Shown here piece after piece: positions 25,191 through 34,485 of a stretch of DNA of 64,000 nt. Positions within the stretch are counted from its first letter, which is position 1, and each line of letters opens with the position of its first letter. Location: assembly GCA_902777385.1 (NCBI GenBank), contig CACYTP010000001.1, positions 204,419 to 268,418 of the forward strand. Direction: 5' to 3'. A program made the translations under genes and the position numbers. The notes beneath the pieces are model-generated. The model worked only from the letters and a program-made list of their open reading frames with translations, did not search any database and had not been told where the DNA came from. The DNA is from an uncultured bacterium (GTDB taxonomy: Bacteria > Cyanobacteriota > Vampirovibrionia > Gastranaerophilales > Gastranaerophilaceae).

Positions 25191-25217
25191 TATGATTTTT
25201 TACAGTATTGCCGACAA
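25191..25217 (+). promoter_or_regulatory. Candidate sigma-28 (FliA)-like promoter before fliE
   Basis: TATGATTT, 11 bases, GCCGACAA. The -10 matches the FliA consensus GCCGATAA at 7 of 8 positions; the -35 matches TAAAGTTT at 5 of 8. No fliA gene is visible here, so this is a pattern-based proposal. Confidence 0.35.
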
Positions 25218-25262
25218 AATTTTTAAAAAACAGTTAGAATAGAAAATAGAGGAGGTATAAAT

Positions 25263-25601
25263 ATGTCGGGATTTTATCCGAGTTACGATTTACCGGGAAG
25301 AATACAGCATACCAAACTTGTAAACGGATTTGGCGGCATACCTTCTGCAAGACTGGACAGTATTGATACCAAAAAAACTGCAGATTTTAAAACCGTATTT
25401 GCAGGAATGGTAGATAACTTAAATCAGGAGCTGAATGCACCTGATGAATTGTTAAAGGATGTTATGTCCGGAAACAAAAATATTGATGTACACGATGTTA
25501 TGATTGCAATGTCAAAATCCGAAATCAGTATAAACGTTGCAACAACTGCGGTAGGTAAAGTTATTCAGGCTTATGATAAAATAATGCAAATTCAAGTATA
25601 A
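25263..25601 (+). CDS. fliE: Flagellar hook-basal body protein FliE
   Basis: A 112-residue rod-junction protein, first of the flagellar cluster. The C-terminal part has the FliE pattern: DVHDVMIAMSKSEISINVATTAVGKVIQAYDKIMQIQV read in pieces ('v..am.ks..s......v..kv..aYd.im.iQv'). The N-terminal 40 residues are less conserved. FliE joins the MS ring to the rod and helps the export gate. A very good AGGAGG ribosome site precedes the ATG. It is followed by fliF with a 34-base gap. Confidence 0.85.
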   Translation: MSGFYPSYDLPGRIQHTKLVNGFGGIPSARLDSIDTKKTADFKTVFAGMVDNLNQELNAPDELLKDVMSGNKNIDVHDVMIAMSKSEISINVATTAVGKVIQAYDKIMQIQV

Positions 25602-25635
25602 AATGGAATTATTTAATTAAACAGACGGGGATAAG

Positions 25636-27306
25636 ATGGATTTTCAAAAAATATTAGAGAATAAACCTTTATTAATAGGATTGATTGCGGGTGCAGTCGT
25701 TTTGCTGTTACTTGTGATAGCTGTTCCGATAATGGTACACTCATCATCAAATCAAAAAGGAGGAGTAACCTTATCAGAGCAAAAACTTACTACCGATGTG
25801 GATTTACTCACAACGGACAATTTAGGTAAGGCTATTGAAATACAGGCATTACTTGCGAGATATGGTATCGCTGTTTCAAGAGCATTAGACGGTACGAAAT
25901 CAAGATTATACCTGAAAGCAGGTGATTGTACTACGGGCATGAAGAAATGTACAACCGCTCAGCGTGATGAAGCTTTAATTCAGATTGTACAAAGCGGTTT
26001 GATGGATCAAAATGTCGGTTTGGAAATTTTTGATAAAGGTGATTTTACTTCAACTAAAGAAGATAAAAAAATTCGTCTTACTCGTGCTGTTAACGGCGAA
26101 TTATCAAGATTGATAAGAAAAATAAAACCTATAGAAAATGCTTCGGTATTTATTTCAATACCTGAGCAGTCAATGTTTACTTCTCAGCAGAAACCAATAA
26201 CAGCTACTGTTCAGATTGTAATTCCATCAGGCGAAAAACTGGAACCGTTGAAGGTAAAAGCAATTACAAATCTTTTGCTTGGCAGTGTTTCAGGTTTGAC
26301 TGCGGAAAATATTTCTATAACGGATACTAACGGAAATGTTTATCACAGTATTATGAATGCTTCCGATGAAATGCTTGCAAAGATTGAAGAAAATGACAAA
26401 TATATGCAGCAAAAAGTTATGCAGCAGTTAGACAGACTTATCGGTAAAGGTAATTATGTAGTTACGGTAAGTACATTTCTGAGAGAAACTCCTGCTGAAA
26501 AATATAGTACAATGTACGATCCTGACAGCAAGACTTCTGTTAACGAACAATCCTTTACAGAAGGGTTGGGAGATCAAACTCAGGATACAAATTCCTCAAG
26601 TAACGCAGTAAGTGTATATCTTCCTAACGGTATAGCTAATAATGGCAGTAATTCAAGCCAGAACAGGAGTTATTCACGTTCTGCAACAGAAACCCAATAT
26701 GGTGTCAGCAAAACTCAGTTAAATGAGTACCTGAAACCGGGTATGATTGAAGAAGTAACAGTTGCCGTTACATTAGAGCGTTCAGCTATTCCGCCGGATA
26801 CAACATTGCAGGAACTGAAACAATTGGTTGCAAGTGCGGCAGGTCCAAAGGCTGAGCCGGAAAATGTTTCAATTGCATTTTCAGATTCAGTTGATCCGTA
26901 TCTTGCTTCCGGAAAACAGGCAAATTTACCAAAACCTGATGAAAGCGGTAATCCTTGGTGGCTTGCTGTAGCGTTGAGTGCAATCGGTTTGATACTTGTG
27001 TTTAGAGTTGTTTCAGGAAAAGTTCGTCAGTTGCAGGAAGAAAATGCTATTGAAGTTGAACGTTTGAGACAGAAAGAAGCTGAACAGGATAGAGAACTTA
27101 GTGATGTTAATATGCGTGCTGCACAGCTTGCAGACAGACAATCAGAATTGGCTCAGGGCTTGTTAGAACAACAACAGCGTGAATATCTCGGAGAAAGAAG
27201 TGAAGCGGATGTTATTGCAGCTTTGAGTAAAGTATCGGCAGATTTGGCTCAGGCTGATGGCGAAATTGCAGGTGAAAAAATTAAGAGTTGGATTGAAAAC
27301 AGTTAA
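25636..27306 (+). CDS. fliF: Flagellar MS-ring protein FliF
   Basis: A 556-residue inner-membrane ring protein. Two membrane helices frame a large periplasmic part: residues about 12-34 (LLIGLIAGAVVLLLLVIAV) and about 440-460 (WWLAVALSAIGLILVFRVV). The YscJ/FliF ring-building domain includes LTRAVNGELSRLIRKIKPIENASVFI and VQIVIPSGEKLEPLKVKAITNLL (read in pieces). The cytoplasmic tail ends GEIAGEKIKSWIENS, close to the canonical FliF end that binds FliG. This implies a FliG-like partner is still needed. Length is normal for FliF and too long for the injectisome protein SctJ. Confidence 0.92.
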   Translation: MDFQKILENKPLLIGLIAGAVVLLLLVIAVPIMVHSSSNQKGGVTLSEQKLTTDVDLLTTDNLGKAIEIQALLARYGIAVSRALDGTKSRLYLKAGDCTTGMKKCTTAQRDEALIQIVQSGLMDQNVGLEIFDKGDFTSTKEDKKIRLTRAVNGELSRLIRKIKPIENASVFISIPEQSMFTSQQKPITATVQIVIPSGEKLEPLKVKAITNLLLGSVSGLTAENISITDTNGNVYHSIMNASDEMLAKIEENDKYMQQKVMQQLDRLIGKGNYVVTVSTFLRETPAEKYSTMYDPDSKTSVNEQSFTEGLGDQTQDTNSSSNAVSVYLPNGIANNGSNSSQNRSYSRSATETQYGVSKTQLNEYLKPGMIEEVTVAVTLERSAIPPDTTLQELKQLVASAAGPKAEPENVSIAFSDSVDPYLASGKQANLPKPDESGNPWWLAVALSAIGLILVFRVVSGKVRQLQEENAIEVERLRQKEAEQDRELSDVNMRAAQLADRQSELAQGLLEQQQREYLGERSEADVIAALSKVSADLAQADGEIAGEKIKSWIENS

Positions 27307-27325
27307 CGTGTAAAAGGAAAAATAA

Positions 27326-28399
27326 ATGACTATAAAAGATTTTGACTATAAAGGTTTTGCGGAAAATTTGGCGTCACAGGCGGCAGAGCTTGTACCTGCC
27401 GAATTTAATGAAAATGACAAAAATTATGTAACTAATACACTGTTGAATTTTTCTATGCTTGCTGGTGAAGCTTTATATCAAGATCAGAAAAATTTAGGTT
27501 TTACTGCCGATCAGGCATCAATGATTACCCAAATTATTGCGGAATGGGCATTCCACAAATCTGTTGATTTAATAAAATCAGGTATTCCACAGCAATTTTG
27601 GGATCCTATTATGCAAAAAATTGCATTTACAATTTTCGAAATTGCAAAACAAACTTTTAAGCAAGGATTGCCTCAAGATCAGATATTGCAGCTTATCGAA
27701 CACCATGTTAAAAAGACGTACTTAGACAGTATTGCGGAGTTAAAAGAGAAAGGTGCAATTGATGAGGGCTTGATGGAAAAAGCTGCTTCTCAATCAAATA
27801 TAGATGCAGTTATGCAGCAAATGGAAAATTCAGGCGAAATTCAGGCAGAACAAATGCAGGCACAGGCACAGGCTGCTATGCAGCAGCAAAATCCAAACAT
27901 GCAGGCTCCCGTACCCCAACAGAATGCCGCTCCTGTCCCTCAGCAAGAGCAGATTAATATTGTAAACAAAACAGGTATAAAATATGAACCGCCAAAATTA
28001 TTAAAGCTTGTTACAGTTGCCTTACTGCTAAAGCGTATTGAGGATGAAGATCAGGTTCAGGAAATTTTGGAATGTTTTGACCAAACCGATGCAGGTACTG
28101 TTATCAGATATATGTATGCGGATGATGTTGAAAGAGAAATTAATCCGAATGCTACAATGAAGCTTCTTGAAGAAATTGCTAAGGATTTACCGGAAGCAAC
28201 AGAAGTTAACAAAAAGAAAGTTATAGAAACTATAAAAGAAGTTGTTACCACGGTCGGCAAGAATACGATGGAAAGAAAATTACAGCTTGAAAGGCATAAA
28301 GTTCGTCAGTTTGTATTTAATGCCATTGAGGGTGAGTATTATAAGATGCCTCCAAAAATTGCTAACATTATTGCCCAATACCTCGAAAGTATTGTATAA
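27326..28399 (+). CDS. Unrecognised protein in the fliG position
   Basis: A 357-residue soluble helical protein between fliF and fliH, where fliG normally lies. Three parts: helical domain 1-150, a Q/M/A/P-rich linker (about 150-215, EQMQAQAQAAMQQQNPNMQA), and a helical C-terminal domain starting YEPPKLLKLVTVALLLKRI. Length is close to FliG (about 335), and the segment LLLKRIEDEDQVQEILECFD resembles the helical repeats of FliG loosely. But the EHPQ motif, the GGxG-like loop and the charged torque helix of FliG are not found. It may be a highly divergent FliG or a substitute C-ring/export component. Ribosome site AAAGGAAA; 19 bases after fliF. Confidence 0.6.
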   Translation: MTIKDFDYKGFAENLASQAAELVPAEFNENDKNYVTNTLLNFSMLAGEALYQDQKNLGFTADQASMITQIIAEWAFHKSVDLIKSGIPQQFWDPIMQKIAFTIFEIAKQTFKQGLPQDQILQLIEHHVKKTYLDSIAELKEKGAIDEGLMEKAASQSNIDAVMQQMENSGEIQAEQMQAQAQAAMQQQNPNMQAPVPQQNAAPVPQQEQINIVNKTGIKYEPPKLLKLVTVALLLKRIEDEDQVQEILECFDQTDAGTVIRYMYADDVEREINPNATMKLLEEIAKDLPEATEVNKKKVIETIKEVVTTVGKNTMERKLQLERHKVRQFVFNAIEGEYYKMPPKIANIIAQYLESIV

Positions 28400-28410
28400 T
28401 ATAATCAGTT

Positions 28411-29316
28411 ATGATCATACGCAAGAAGAATTTTGATAATAAACTGTCGAAGGGTGAGCAGCTTAATATTCAGCAGGAGAATACTCAGCAATATGATACT
28501 GCATCGGATTATTCTGCGGAAAATTCGTATAATGCAGAGAATGGCAATTATTCTCAAGAAGATGATAACATGCAGTCCATTCAGGGACAGGAATATAGCG
28601 AAAATAATTATTCCACAAATGATGCCCCAGCTGACAGTCAACCTGTACAACAGGTGTCTGAGCAGCATGTTGTACAGCCTGCCGGAAATGTTACTGCTGT
28701 TTCTGATAATGAAATTAATCTTTTTGATTTAGATAACATTGATTTCAGTCAGCGGCAAGAACGACGCAGAGGTGACAGAAGAAGAGGTTTTCGCAGAGTT
28801 GATGACAGAAATCTTGTGTCCCGTGCAAGAGAAGAAGCTGATGCTATCAGAGAATCAGCTATGAAAGAGGGTTATCAGGCAGGGTTAGAGCAAGCTCAGG
28901 CTGATATTGACGAGTTCAAAAATTCTTTAGGACAATTTATGAACGCTAAACAAGAGGTTTTTGAGTATATTGCACCCGATATTTTAGAAATAAGTGTTGA
29001 TATTGCGAAAAAAATCATTAAAAAAGAAATAGAACAAGATCCGCAGGTGTTATTTAATACAATAGTCGATGTATTAAAAACCCTGTCCAAAGAGGAGACA
29101 AAAGTTACGTTGCGTGTTAACCCTGCTGAGGTTAACGAAACCAAACAGGCTGTTCCCGATATGTTAAACATGGCAGGTATTGATACAAAGGTAGTTGTAC
29201 TTGCCGATGAAAACGTAAGTCAGGGCGGATGTCAGGTTACAACAACAAACGGTATAGTGGATGCAACTATAGAAACTCGTATTGAAGTAGTAAGTAAAGC
29301 ATTGAGGGAATTATAA
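28411..29316 (+). CDS. fliH: Flagellar assembly protein FliH
   Basis: A 301-residue export-apparatus stator protein. The N-terminal about 110 residues are N/Q/S/E-rich and disordered; a basic patch RQERRRGDRRRGFRR follows; then the long helix AREEADAIRESAMKEGYQAGLEQAQADI typical of FliH, and a C-terminal domain with LRVNPAEV and SQGGCQVTTTNGIVDATIETR, matching FliH/SctL. FliH normally holds the ATPase FliI, yet no fliI follows: the next gene is flhA, one base after the stop. Start ATG at 28411 lacks a clear ribosome site, so translation may be coupled to the upstream gene 11 bases away. Confidence 0.85.
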   Translation: MIIRKKNFDNKLSKGEQLNIQQENTQQYDTASDYSAENSYNAENGNYSQEDDNMQSIQGQEYSENNYSTNDAPADSQPVQQVSEQHVVQPAGNVTAVSDNEINLFDLDNIDFSQRQERRRGDRRRGFRRVDDRNLVSRAREEADAIRESAMKEGYQAGLEQAQADIDEFKNSLGQFMNAKQEVFEYIAPDILEISVDIAKKIIKKEIEQDPQVLFNTIVDVLKTLSKEETKVTLRVNPAEVNETKQAVPDMLNMAGIDTKVVVLADENVSQGGCQVTTTNGIVDATIETRIEVVSKALREL

Positions 29317-29317
29317 A

Positions 29318-31411
29318 ATGGCTCAAGGTGGAGGGGGTAATAATCCGATAAGTGAATTATTTTTAGCAGTGTTTGTATTGACACTGTTATTGATTTTGCT
29401 TGTAGAAATGCCGAATTGGGTTATAAACTTCTCTATTTGTTTAAATATTACACTTGGTATTGTACTGTTGATGTTTGGTTTGTATGTTCAAAAGCCGTTG
29501 GAATTATCTTCATTCCCTTCAATTATTCTTCTTGGTACAATGTTTCGACTGGTATTATCAATTGCATCAACAAGGTTGATTTTGTCTAAGGGTGAAGCAG
29601 GAGAGGTAATTCATGCTTTCGGAACTTTCGTTACCGGCGGTAATATGGTAGTTGGGGGCGTAATATTCCTAATTATTACTGTTGTACAGTTTATGGTAAT
29701 TACAAAGGGTGCCGAACGTATTGCGGAAGTTTCTGCACGTTTTGCATTGGATGCTATGCCAGGAAAGCAGATGACGATTGATGCAAATTTTAATGCAGGT
29801 CTAATATCCCCTGAAGAAGCTACAAAACAGCGTGAAGATTTATCCAGAGAATCAAGTTTATTTGGTAGTATGGATGGTGCTATGAAATTCGTAAAAGGGG
29901 ATACTATTGCAGGTATTATTATCGTATTAATTAATATTATAGGAGGCTTGTGTGTCGGATGTTTGATGAACCAGATGCAGATTGAAGATGCGGTTTCAAA
30001 ATATACGGTATTAACTATTGGTGACGGTTTGGCATCACAAGTTCCTTCATTGTTGATGTCAATTGCAGCAGGTATATTTATGACACGTTCATCAGCTCAG
30101 AGTGCATCATTAGGTGCTGATGTTACAGGTCAGATTATGACAAAACCTTACGCATTATTTTTTGCGGCAGGATTTTTGGCATTGTTGGCTGTTACAGGGC
30201 CTATTACAGGTTTACCTTGGTTTCCGTTCACATTGTTTGCGGTTGGTTTAGCAGTCGCAGGCTTCTCTGTATTAATCAATGCTGATGTTCAATCTCAGTT
30301 AGGACAATTGGAAAACGTAAGACAGAATATGCAAGACCTTGTTAATCCGAACCGTATGTATGAACGATTGGGTGTTGATGTATTAAGCTTGCAGGTTGGT
30401 TCTAATTTGCTTGTGATTGCCGATCCTGATCAGGAAGGTCAATTACTTGCAAAGATTGCAGCGTTACGTCAAAGAGTTACTGATGAATTAGGTTATATTA
30501 TACCGAATATTCGTATTATGGACTCGTCAGCACTTGATGCTAACGAATATTTGCTTGCAATTCGCGGTAATACTGTCGCAACAGGTTATGTATATCCGGG
30601 ACGTGTTATGGTTATTGCCGATCAGTGGGATTCAGTAAAACAAGAAGTTCCTGAAGATGCAATAATAGGTATTGACCCGACATACCAAACTCAGGCATAC
30701 TGGTTAAAACCTGAAGATGCAAAAACGGCTCGTTCTGTGACGGCTGTTGATTCTACCGACGTAATTGTTACTCACTTGCAGGAATGTGTGAGAAAGCATG
30801 TTGACGAGGTTATGACAAAGACAGATGTCTTGAAGTTGATGGAACTTGTACGTTCTCAAGATCCTACGCTTGTTAATGACCTTGTTCCGACAATTATTTC
30901 TACGAGTGACTTGAGAAAGATTTTTGTAAACTTAATCAGAGAAAAAGTTTCGATTAAAGATATTATATTTGTATTTGAAAGACTTTGCGATTATGCGAGA
31001 TTTTCTAAAGAGCCTGATATTTTATCCGAGCGTTTGAGAGCTGCATTGGGACGTCAAATATGTTTGTCTAATGTAAGTGAAGATAATATTCTTTATGCCT
31101 TGACGCTTTCTCCTGATTGGGAAAAGACTTTAGATGACAGCTGTCAGAGAACAGAGTTGGGTACAATGTTCCTGTTAAATCCTGTTCAGGTTCAGGAATT
31201 AATTGAAACTACTGCAAATACTCTTATGAGAGCTCATCAGACTTGCGGACAGCAGCCTGTAATATTATGTTCTCCAAGAATAAGACTTCCTCTTTATCAG
31301 TTACTTGAGCGTCACATTCCGACAATTGTCGTAATTTCATATTCAGAATTGATAACTGATATTAAAGTAGATGCAGTAGATACTATTGGTGAAAGTTATA
31401 CATTATCTTAG
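29318..31411 (+). CDS. flhA: Flagellar export-gate protein FlhA
   Basis: A 697-residue FHIPEP-family export-gate protein. Eight predicted membrane helices in the first 330 residues include the family signature around residues 66-88 ([20 protein letters not shown] then TR). The cytoplasmic loop carries [17 protein letters not shown](TID), the FHIPEP proton-relay region with D residues. The C-terminal about 350 residues form the ring domain that docks export chaperones. It could in principle be the injectisome homologue SctV, but the linked fliE, fliF and fliH favour FlhA. It is the last large gene of the cluster, immediately followed by yidD. Confidence 0.92.
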   Translation: MAQGGGGNNPISELFLAVFVLTLLLILLVEMPNWVINFSICLNITLGIVLLMFGLYVQKPLELSSFPSIILLGTMFRLVLSIASTRLILSKGEAGEVIHAFGTFVTGGNMVVGGVIFLIITVVQFMVITKGAERIAEVSARFALDAMPGKQMTIDANFNAGLISPEEATKQREDLSRESSLFGSMDGAMKFVKGDTIAGIIIVLINIIGGLCVGCLMNQMQIEDAVSKYTVLTIGDGLASQVPSLLMSIAAGIFMTRSSAQSASLGADVTGQIMTKPYALFFAAGFLALLAVTGPITGLPWFPFTLFAVGLAVAGFSVLINADVQSQLGQLENVRQNMQDLVNPNRMYERLGVDVLSLQVGSNLLVIADPDQEGQLLAKIAALRQRVTDELGYIIPNIRIMDSSALDANEYLLAIRGNTVATGYVYPGRVMVIADQWDSVKQEVPEDAIIGIDPTYQTQAYWLKPEDAKTARSVTAVDSTDVIVTHLQECVRKHVDEVMTKTDVLKLMELVRSQDPTLVNDLVPTIISTSDLRKIFVNLIREKVSIKDIIFVFERLCDYARFSKEPDILSERLRAALGRQICLSNVSEDNILYALTLSPDWEKTLDDSCQRTELGTMFLLNPVQVQELIETTANTLMRAHQTCGQQPVILCSPRIRLPLYQLLERHIPTIVVISYSELITDIKVDAVDTIGESYTLS

Positions 31412-31413
31412 TT

Positions 31414-31620
31414 ATGAAACAAATAATATTATTTTTGATAAAAATATACCAGTCAATTTCAAAACATACTCCGCCGGTGTGCCGTTTTACTCCAACTTGT
31501 TCGGAATATACAAGACAGGCGGTTGAAAAATACGGAGTAATAAAAGGTCTGTGGCTTGGAATGAAACGTATTTCAAAATGTCATCCTTGGCATGAAGGCG
31601 GTTATGATCCTCTGGAATAA
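31414..31620 (+). CDS. yidD: Membrane protein insertion efficiency factor YidD
   Basis: A 68-residue peripheral membrane protein of the UPF0161 family. Diagnostic: [22 protein letters not shown], then [19 protein letters not shown] and YDP. Cysteines and the [10 protein letters not shown] end are complete. It assists YidC/Sec insertion. Its usual neighbours rnpA and yidC are not here; instead it starts 2 bases after flhA, which suggests cotranscription with the flagellar operon, an odd context. A hairpin terminator follows at once. Confidence 0.92.
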   Translation: MKQIILFLIKIYQSISKHTPPVCRFTPTCSEYTRQAVEKYGVIKGLWLGMKRISKCHPWHEGGYDPLE

Positions 31621-31632
31621 TATTTGGCATTA

Positions 31633-31663
31633 AAAAACGGCACCTGTGAAGAGATGCCGTTTT
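31633..31663 (+). terminator. Intrinsic terminator after yidD
   Basis: AAACGGCA and TGCCGTTT pair around a short loop, followed by TTTATTG. It lies between yidD and the convergent rpsO. Confidence 0.82.
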
Positions 31664-31680
31664 ATTGTTTGTTTGAAAAA

Positions 31681-31950
31681 TTATCCTCTGATACCTAATT
31701 TTTTAATTAAAGATCTGTAACCTTCCAAATCTCTTGATTTTAAGTAAGAAAGTAATCTCTTTCTTTTACCTACCATCATGTAAAGACCTCTTTTTGTAGC
31801 GAAGTCTTTTTGATTAGATTTCAGGTGTTCTGTTAATTCGGAAATCTTTTTGCTAAGCATAGCAATCTGAACTTCAGCAGAACCGGTATCTTTTTCGTTA
31901 GCACCATATTCTTTAATGATGTCTTGTTTGTTTTTCAAGTTGATTGACAT
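31681..31950 (-). CDS. rpsO: Small ribosomal subunit protein uS15
   Basis: An 89-residue ribosomal protein, exactly the usual length. Family signatures are [38 protein letters not shown] and [14 protein letters not shown]. It binds 16S rRNA helices 20-22 early in 30S assembly. The gene is alone here; pnp, its common downstream partner, is not present. An AAGGAAAA ribosome site precedes the ATG. The 105-base leader upstream was checked for a regulatory fold but nothing convincing was seen. Confidence 0.97.
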   Translation of the reverse strand: MSINLKNKQDIIKEYGANEKDTGSAEVQIAMLSKKISELTEHLKSNQKDFATKRGLYMMVGKRKRLLSYLKSRDLEGYRSLIKKLGIRG

Positions 31951-32055
31951 AATAATTTTTCCTTTATTTCGTATGAGTACAAATTGGCGTAAGCACTCTA
32001 CACCCGTATATTAATACGCTAAAAGAAAAATTGCAATACATGATGTTAATAAAAA

Positions 32056-32649
32056 TTAAGTTATTCTGTGAGAAATGTCACCTGCAATATCCAAATATAT
32101 GTCTGCATCAAGTTTTGCTTCAGAATAATCTTTGTATGCCTTATTGTAGTTTCCTTTTCTTACAGAACTGTCATTTGAGTTTTGGTATTCTCTTAGTAAT
32201 CTTTCGCAAGTCTTTTTCAAATCTGCAGCCTGACCTTTTGCGAGCAAATATTTATTCCAGATTTCTTCAAATTCTGCCATCTTCTTTTCGTGACGTTCAA
32301 TAAGCATATCTACAAATGCGTCAGATAAATTTCCGGCTTTTAATTCTGCCTGAACCTGTGCTCTGATTTTAGGATTTGAAATTTTATCAAGCCTTTTATC
32401 AATTTTTTCCTGTTGTTCTTCTTCTTTTTTTTGTGCAGCAGAGTTTCTGTTTACATTATAAAATAAACTTACACCTTTTAAGTCAGGTAAAGCATTACTG
32501 CCTTGGGCTGCAAAATTAAACACGCCCAATTGATTTAGTCTGTTGAGCATGCTTGTTGCGTAGCGATTGTAATCACCGCCAAACTCTGCCTGTAGTTTTG
32601 GATCGTTTTGAAATTCTTGTGGTGATACTATTCTGTTAACATCAGCCAT
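32056..32649 (-). CDS. Lineage-specific coiled-coil protein
   Basis: A 197-residue soluble protein that I do not recognise. N-terminal half: VNRIVSPQEFQNDPKLQAEFGGDYNRYATSMLNRLNQLGVF (in pieces), with a look of a short secretion or docking segment. Residues about 75-160 are helical and charged (KKEEEQQEKIDKRLDKI; MLIERHEKKMAEFEEIWNKY) with coiled-coil spacing. No signal peptide or membrane helix. It is divergent from the 32824 gene across a 174-base spacer that contains an imperfect CATGTT/AACATG inverted repeat. Function unknown. Confidence 0.6.
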   Translation of the reverse strand: MADVNRIVSPQEFQNDPKLQAEFGGDYNRYATSMLNRLNQLGVFNFAAQGSNALPDLKGVSLFYNVNRNSAAQKKEEEQQEKIDKRLDKISNPKIRAQVQAELKAGNLSDAFVDMLIERHEKKMAEFEEIWNKYLLAKGQAADLKKTCERLLREYQNSNDSSVRKGNYNKAYKDYSEAKLDADIYLDIAGDISHRIT

Positions 32650-32823
32650 TGTAATTCCTCACATTCATATCCTATGTATATATAAACGTTTTTTTTATAG
32701 GGAATTTTCTCATGTTTTTGGTTTTGTTAAAAAAACTTAACATGTTTCTGAATTTAATCAATTTTTGGCAGATGAAAAACTTTTAAAAAATACGGGGAAT
32801 TTATACAAGGGGAATATTGAATT

Positions 32824-33564
32824 ATGGGTGACGGAAAAGTTGAATATGTAAATTTCGGCGGTGCTTTGGTACCTGAAAACAGCAGAAGGACGACTATACC
32901 TGATGAGGAAACAGGTAAAAAACTTTACTGTGTATTTTTGGATGATAAAGGAACAAAGATTACTTATCCCGAGCAAAATAAAAAACAGCCAAAACAGATT
33001 GAGTATGTCAAATTAACCTCAAGCAGAGCCAGTTTATTTGGGGGTGAGGCTACTGTACATGAAACAAATATAAGCAAGGCTCAATTTGATTCAATATGGG
33101 AAGATGCACGTTCATTTACTTCCTGTGAGAATTTAAACGCTAATAGTGTTAAATCTTACTATAAGGGTGATAATAATTTAAGACATGTTGAGACCGGAAC
33201 TAATACCGGATTAAAATGGTATTACGAAGGATTTGTTGATACTCAGCCAAAAGTTGAAATTCAGCAGGAAGGGTTGTTGTTCAATACTAATAAGATGAAA
33301 GTTTCAAACTTTAGTGGTGCAACTGTCAAGGGTTCTGAAGATGAAGATGATATTACCCTGCAAAATTCTGATAATTGTACAATAGAAGTTGATTCAGATA
33401 ACAACAACATACTGTTTTCCGATAATGTAAAAGTAGTTAACGGTTCAGGCAACAAGGTTGTTGCAGGTGATTATGACAAAACTACATTTGCAAAATTTGA
33501 TTACAATACTGCAAAAGAAACTGCCGTGAAACAGTATAAAAGTGAAGGAAAATATAAACAATAA
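32824..33564 (+). CDS. Lineage-specific protein with beta-solenoid-like C-terminus
   Basis: A 246-residue protein without a signal peptide. The first 130 residues are unrecognised (GDGKVEYVNFGGALVPENS...). Residues about 145-225 show short alternating strands rich in N, D and V (TLQNSDNCTIEVDSDNNNIL, FSDNVKVVNGSGNKVVAGD), the look of a beta-solenoid. AAGGGGAA precedes the ATG. The stop overlaps the in-frame start region of the following pseudopilin gene, so both may be translated from one mRNA. It may be a surface or secreted structural protein but that is a guess. Confidence 0.55.
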   Translation: MGDGKVEYVNFGGALVPENSRRTTIPDEETGKKLYCVFLDDKGTKITYPEQNKKQPKQIEYVKLTSSRASLFGGEATVHETNISKAQFDSIWEDARSFTSCENLNANSVKSYYKGDNNLRHVETGTNTGLKWYYEGFVDTQPKVEIQQEGLLFNTNKMKVSNFSGATVKGSEDEDDITLQNSDNCTIEVDSDNNNILFSDNVKVVNGSGNKVVAGDYDKTTFAKFDYNTAKETAVKQYKSEGKYKQ

Positions 33565-34414
33565 AGTTTTCTATTTATTTTCGGGTGAGGGGTCAGACCT
33601 TTCAGATAGTGTTAAATCTTTAGTATCAACAGTCGAAAAAACGGCTGGATTGCCGCGGTCGCAAGGCTACTTGCTCCCTCGCAATGACATGGGTAGTAAA
33701 GTCGCCTTTACTTTGGCAGAGGTTTTAATCACCCTCGGAATAATCGGAGTAGTTGCGGCAATGACTTTGCCTGCCTTAATTCAGAATTATCAAAAGGCAC
33801 AGGCTGTATCTCAACTTAAAAGAAGTTATGCTGTTGTTCAAAATGCTGTAGAGTTTATAAGAGGTGAATATGACGGTATTGATATGAATGCAATGCCATT
33901 TGTGCATATGGTAAATGGTCATCCAAAATATTTTGATATGGCAATGTTTGCCGATGAATTAAGTAAACATTTAAATTATTTAGAAAAAGGTTATCATAGT
34001 GCATATTCTGATGAAGTAAAAATGTGTTTACCGGAAAATACTGACAAAAGCTATAAATGGGCAAATGCTTCAAAGCAGACGGGTTGGGGTGTTGTAAGAT
34101 ATTGGTGGAAACTAAATGATGGCTCCTGTATAGGGTTTAATTCTCGTGGCAATAATCAAAATTGGGTAGAAGGTAATGATAAAGTGGTTCTCTTTTATAT
34201 AGATATAAATGGAAGTGATAAAAATCCTAACCAATTTGGCAAAGATACTTTTGTTTTTGAATTGTTGCATAGTGGTAAAGTAATACCATTTTTAGACAAT
34301 AGTACAGATCATAGTTGTGCTTTAAATGGTTCGTCTGCATACAAAGGTTTGACATGTGCTAATAAAATTATAAATGACGGTTGGCAGATAAAGCATGATT
34401 ATCCTTGGAAATAG
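33542..34414 (+). CDS. Type IV pilin-like (prepilin-type) protein with repeat-derived leader
   Basis: A pseudopilin of 290 residues if started at GTG 33542. The class III signal SKVAFTLAEVLITLGIIG sits at about residues 51-68, preceded by a leader of about 53 residues, far longer than the usual 6-20. Almost all of that leader is repeat DNA: the 42-bp element (FSGEGSDLSDSVKS) and a REP copy (AGLPRSQGYLLPRNDM). The mature domain has cysteines and ends INDGWQIKHDYPWK, as in the copy at 19017. ATG 33689 would give a short leader MGSKVA, but neither start has a clear ribosome site. It begins inside the end of the upstream gene, so coupling is likely. Confidence 0.75.
   Translation: MKENINNKVFYLFSGEGSDLSDSVKSLVSTVEKTAGLPRSQGYLLPRNDMGSKVAFTLAEVLITLGIIGVVAAMTLPALIQNYQKAQAVSQLKRSYAVVQNAVEFIRGEYDGIDMNAMPFVHMVNGHPKYFDMAMFADELSKHLNYLEKGYHSAYSDEVKMCLPENTDKSYKWANASKQTGWGVVRYWWKLNDGSCIGFNSRGNNQNWVEGNDKVVLFYIDINGSDKNPNQFGKDTFVFELLHSGKVIPFLDNSTDHSCALNGSSAYKGLTCANKIINDGWQIKHDYPWK
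33577..33618. repeat. Second copy of the 42-bp leader repeat
   Basis: Identical over 42 bases to 19009-19050 (starts ATTTTCGGGTGAGGGG, ends GTGTTAAATC). In both genes it is read in the same phase as FSGEGSDLSDSVKS. Confidence 0.9.
33645..33690. repeat. REP-like element inside pseudopilin coding region
   Basis: Begins CTGGATTGCCGCGG and ends CTCGCAATGACAT, the reverse complement of the widespread TCATTGCGAG...GCAATCCAG palindromic repeat. A related copy lies at 63880-63925. It is translated here as AGLPRSQGYLLPRNDM. Confidence 0.85.
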
Positions 34415-34485
34415 TATTATATGCTGTCGGTTGTTCATAAGCTGATATTTTTATGTATGATATAATATATAAAAAGGTAAAGCTT

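Noticed and set aside
31951..32055. Leader of rpsO as an S15 autoregulatory RNA
   Set aside because: No convincing hairpin or pseudoknot could be drawn by eye.
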